64,000 nt of DNA from an uncultured Roseibium sp. Its GTDB lineage: Bacteria; Pseudomonadota; Alphaproteobacteria; Rhizobiales; Stappiaceae. This document shows, piece after piece, positions 63,449-64,000 of the stretch. Made by a program: the position numbers and the translations under genes. Numbering within the stretch: the stretch's first letter is position 1; each line of letters starts with the position of its first letter. The DNA lies in assembly GCF_947494555.1 (NCBI RefSeq), contig NZ_CANLVF010000001.1, positions 1,054,001-1,118,000 on the forward strand, given 5' to 3'. The notes under the pieces were generated by a model, which was not told where the DNA came from, ran no database searches, and saw only the letters and a list, made by a program, of their open reading frames with translations.

Positions 63449-64000
63449 ATGATCCTCACTCTTGCCGTTTCCGGCTACCGGTCACTTCGCGATATTGTTC
63501 TGCCGCTCGACCGGGTCACGCTGGTGACCGGCCCAAACGGCAGTGGCAAATCCAGCCTCTACCGTTCCATCCGCTTGCTGGCCGAGGTTGCGCAAGGGCA
63601 GGCGATTGCCTCTCTGGCAGCAGAAGGTGGCCTTCAGTCCACCTTGTGGGCCGGACCGGAGGCTTTTTCGCGAGCCATGAAAAAAGGGGACGTGCCCGTC
63701 CAGGGCACCGTGCGCAAGTCTGTCGTCAGCCTGAAACTGGGCTTTGCTGATGAAGACTACGGCTATGCCATCGATCTTGGTCTGCCTGCCGATGCTGGCC
63801 GTTCACTGTTCTCAATGGATCCGGAGATCAAGGCGGAGGCCTTGTGGGCCGGCGAAGCGCTGTCGCGCTCAAACGAGATCGCGGGACGAAACGGACCAAC
63901 CGCGCGCGTCCTCAACAGCCAGGGACAGCGCATCCCCGTCTATCAGAATCTTGCGCGCTTCGACAGCATGATGACCCATGCCGCGGATCCCAAGGACGGA
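63449..64000 (+). CDS. AAA family ATPase (RecF/SMC-like), 3' end outside window
   Basis: The visible 184 codons start MILTLAVSGYRSLRDIVLPL, the pattern of AAA_21-type predicted ATPases, with Walker A TGPNGSGKSSLYRSIRLL. The Walker B part is not yet reached. Such proteins occur as stand-alone ATPases and in defence or DNA-repair modules; the truncated context does not allow a choice. Confidence 0.85.
   Translation, partial: MILTLAVSGYRSLRDIVLPLDRVTLVTGPNGSGKSSLYRSIRLLAEVAQGQAIASLAAEGGLQSTLWAGPEAFSRAMKKGDVPVQGTVRKSVVSLKLGFADEDYGYAIDLGLPADAGRSLFSMDPEIKAEALWAGEALSRSNEIAGRNGPTARVLNSQGQRIPVYQNLARFDSMMTHAADPKDG

Noticed and set aside
1..64000. CRISPR arrays, tRNA/rRNA genes, insertion sequences or prophage
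   Set aside because: No regularly spaced repeats, cloverleaf-like stretches, transposase motifs or phage structural genes were seen on reading the window.

Overview
The window looks like chromosome of a heterotrophic alphaproteobacterium. High-GC coding DNA, dense operons with 1-4 bp stop/start overlaps, many binding-protein-dependent uptake systems (two TRAP, three ABC) and an Entner-Doudoroff glucose route all fit a marine Rhizobiales/Rhodobacterales-type organism; a Roseibium/Labrenzia-like genome is my best guess, from gene style only. I saw no tRNA, rRNA, CRISPR array, insertion sequence or phage gene. Both window ends cut through genes.

Layout. (1) 1-7315: a sugar-acid catabolic island, with a TRAP transporter, an enolase-superfamily dehydratase, a FadR-type GntR regulator, a beta-hydroxyacid dehydrogenase and a TIM-barrel isomerase. 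(2) 7385-16611: an amide/C-N-bond island, with an isochorismatase-like hydrolase and an N-formylglutamate amidohydrolase divergent from an RpiR regulator, a glutamine-synthetase-like ligase, a five-gene Liv-type ABC importer and an acetamidase/formamidase. (3) 16891-23578: an acyltransferase-like protein, a small XRE/PAS-like operon, a 2-oxoglutarate dioxygenase, an L,D-transpeptidase-like protein without the catalytic motif, and an AspT/YidE-type transporter. (4) 23802-35061: an aromatic-degradation island (hydroxyquinol-type intradiol dioxygenase, FAH-family hydrolase, nitroreductase, OsmC, YciI, secreted metallo-hydrolase, malonyl-CoA decarboxylase, second TRAP system) with its GntR regulator. 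(5) 35320-41465: a polyol/hexuronate ABC island with two oxidoreductases and an unusual GntR protein. (6) 41672-48387: housekeeping and envelope genes: trhO, a 23-residue-repeat secreted protein, an SMP-30 lactonase, Lrp/ald, a GNAT protein and four paralogous glycine-zipper lipoproteins. (7) 48627-60725: pgi, then frcR-frcB-frcC-frcA-frk-zwf-edd-eda, fructose uptake wired directly into the Entner-Doudoroff pathway. (8) 61084-64000: adenine deaminase, a membrane protein and the start of an AAA ATPase.

Two regulatory patterns tie the islands together. A 14-bp palindrome, TTAAATCGATTTAA, lies upstream of pgi, zwf, edd (one mismatch) and in the control region of the sugar-acid island. A different element, AAWATCGATATTATT, occurs at three promoters of the aromatic island including that of its GntR gene. 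Hairpins, some with T-runs, repeatedly lie next to the binding-protein genes of the transport operons, suggesting differential expression within operons.
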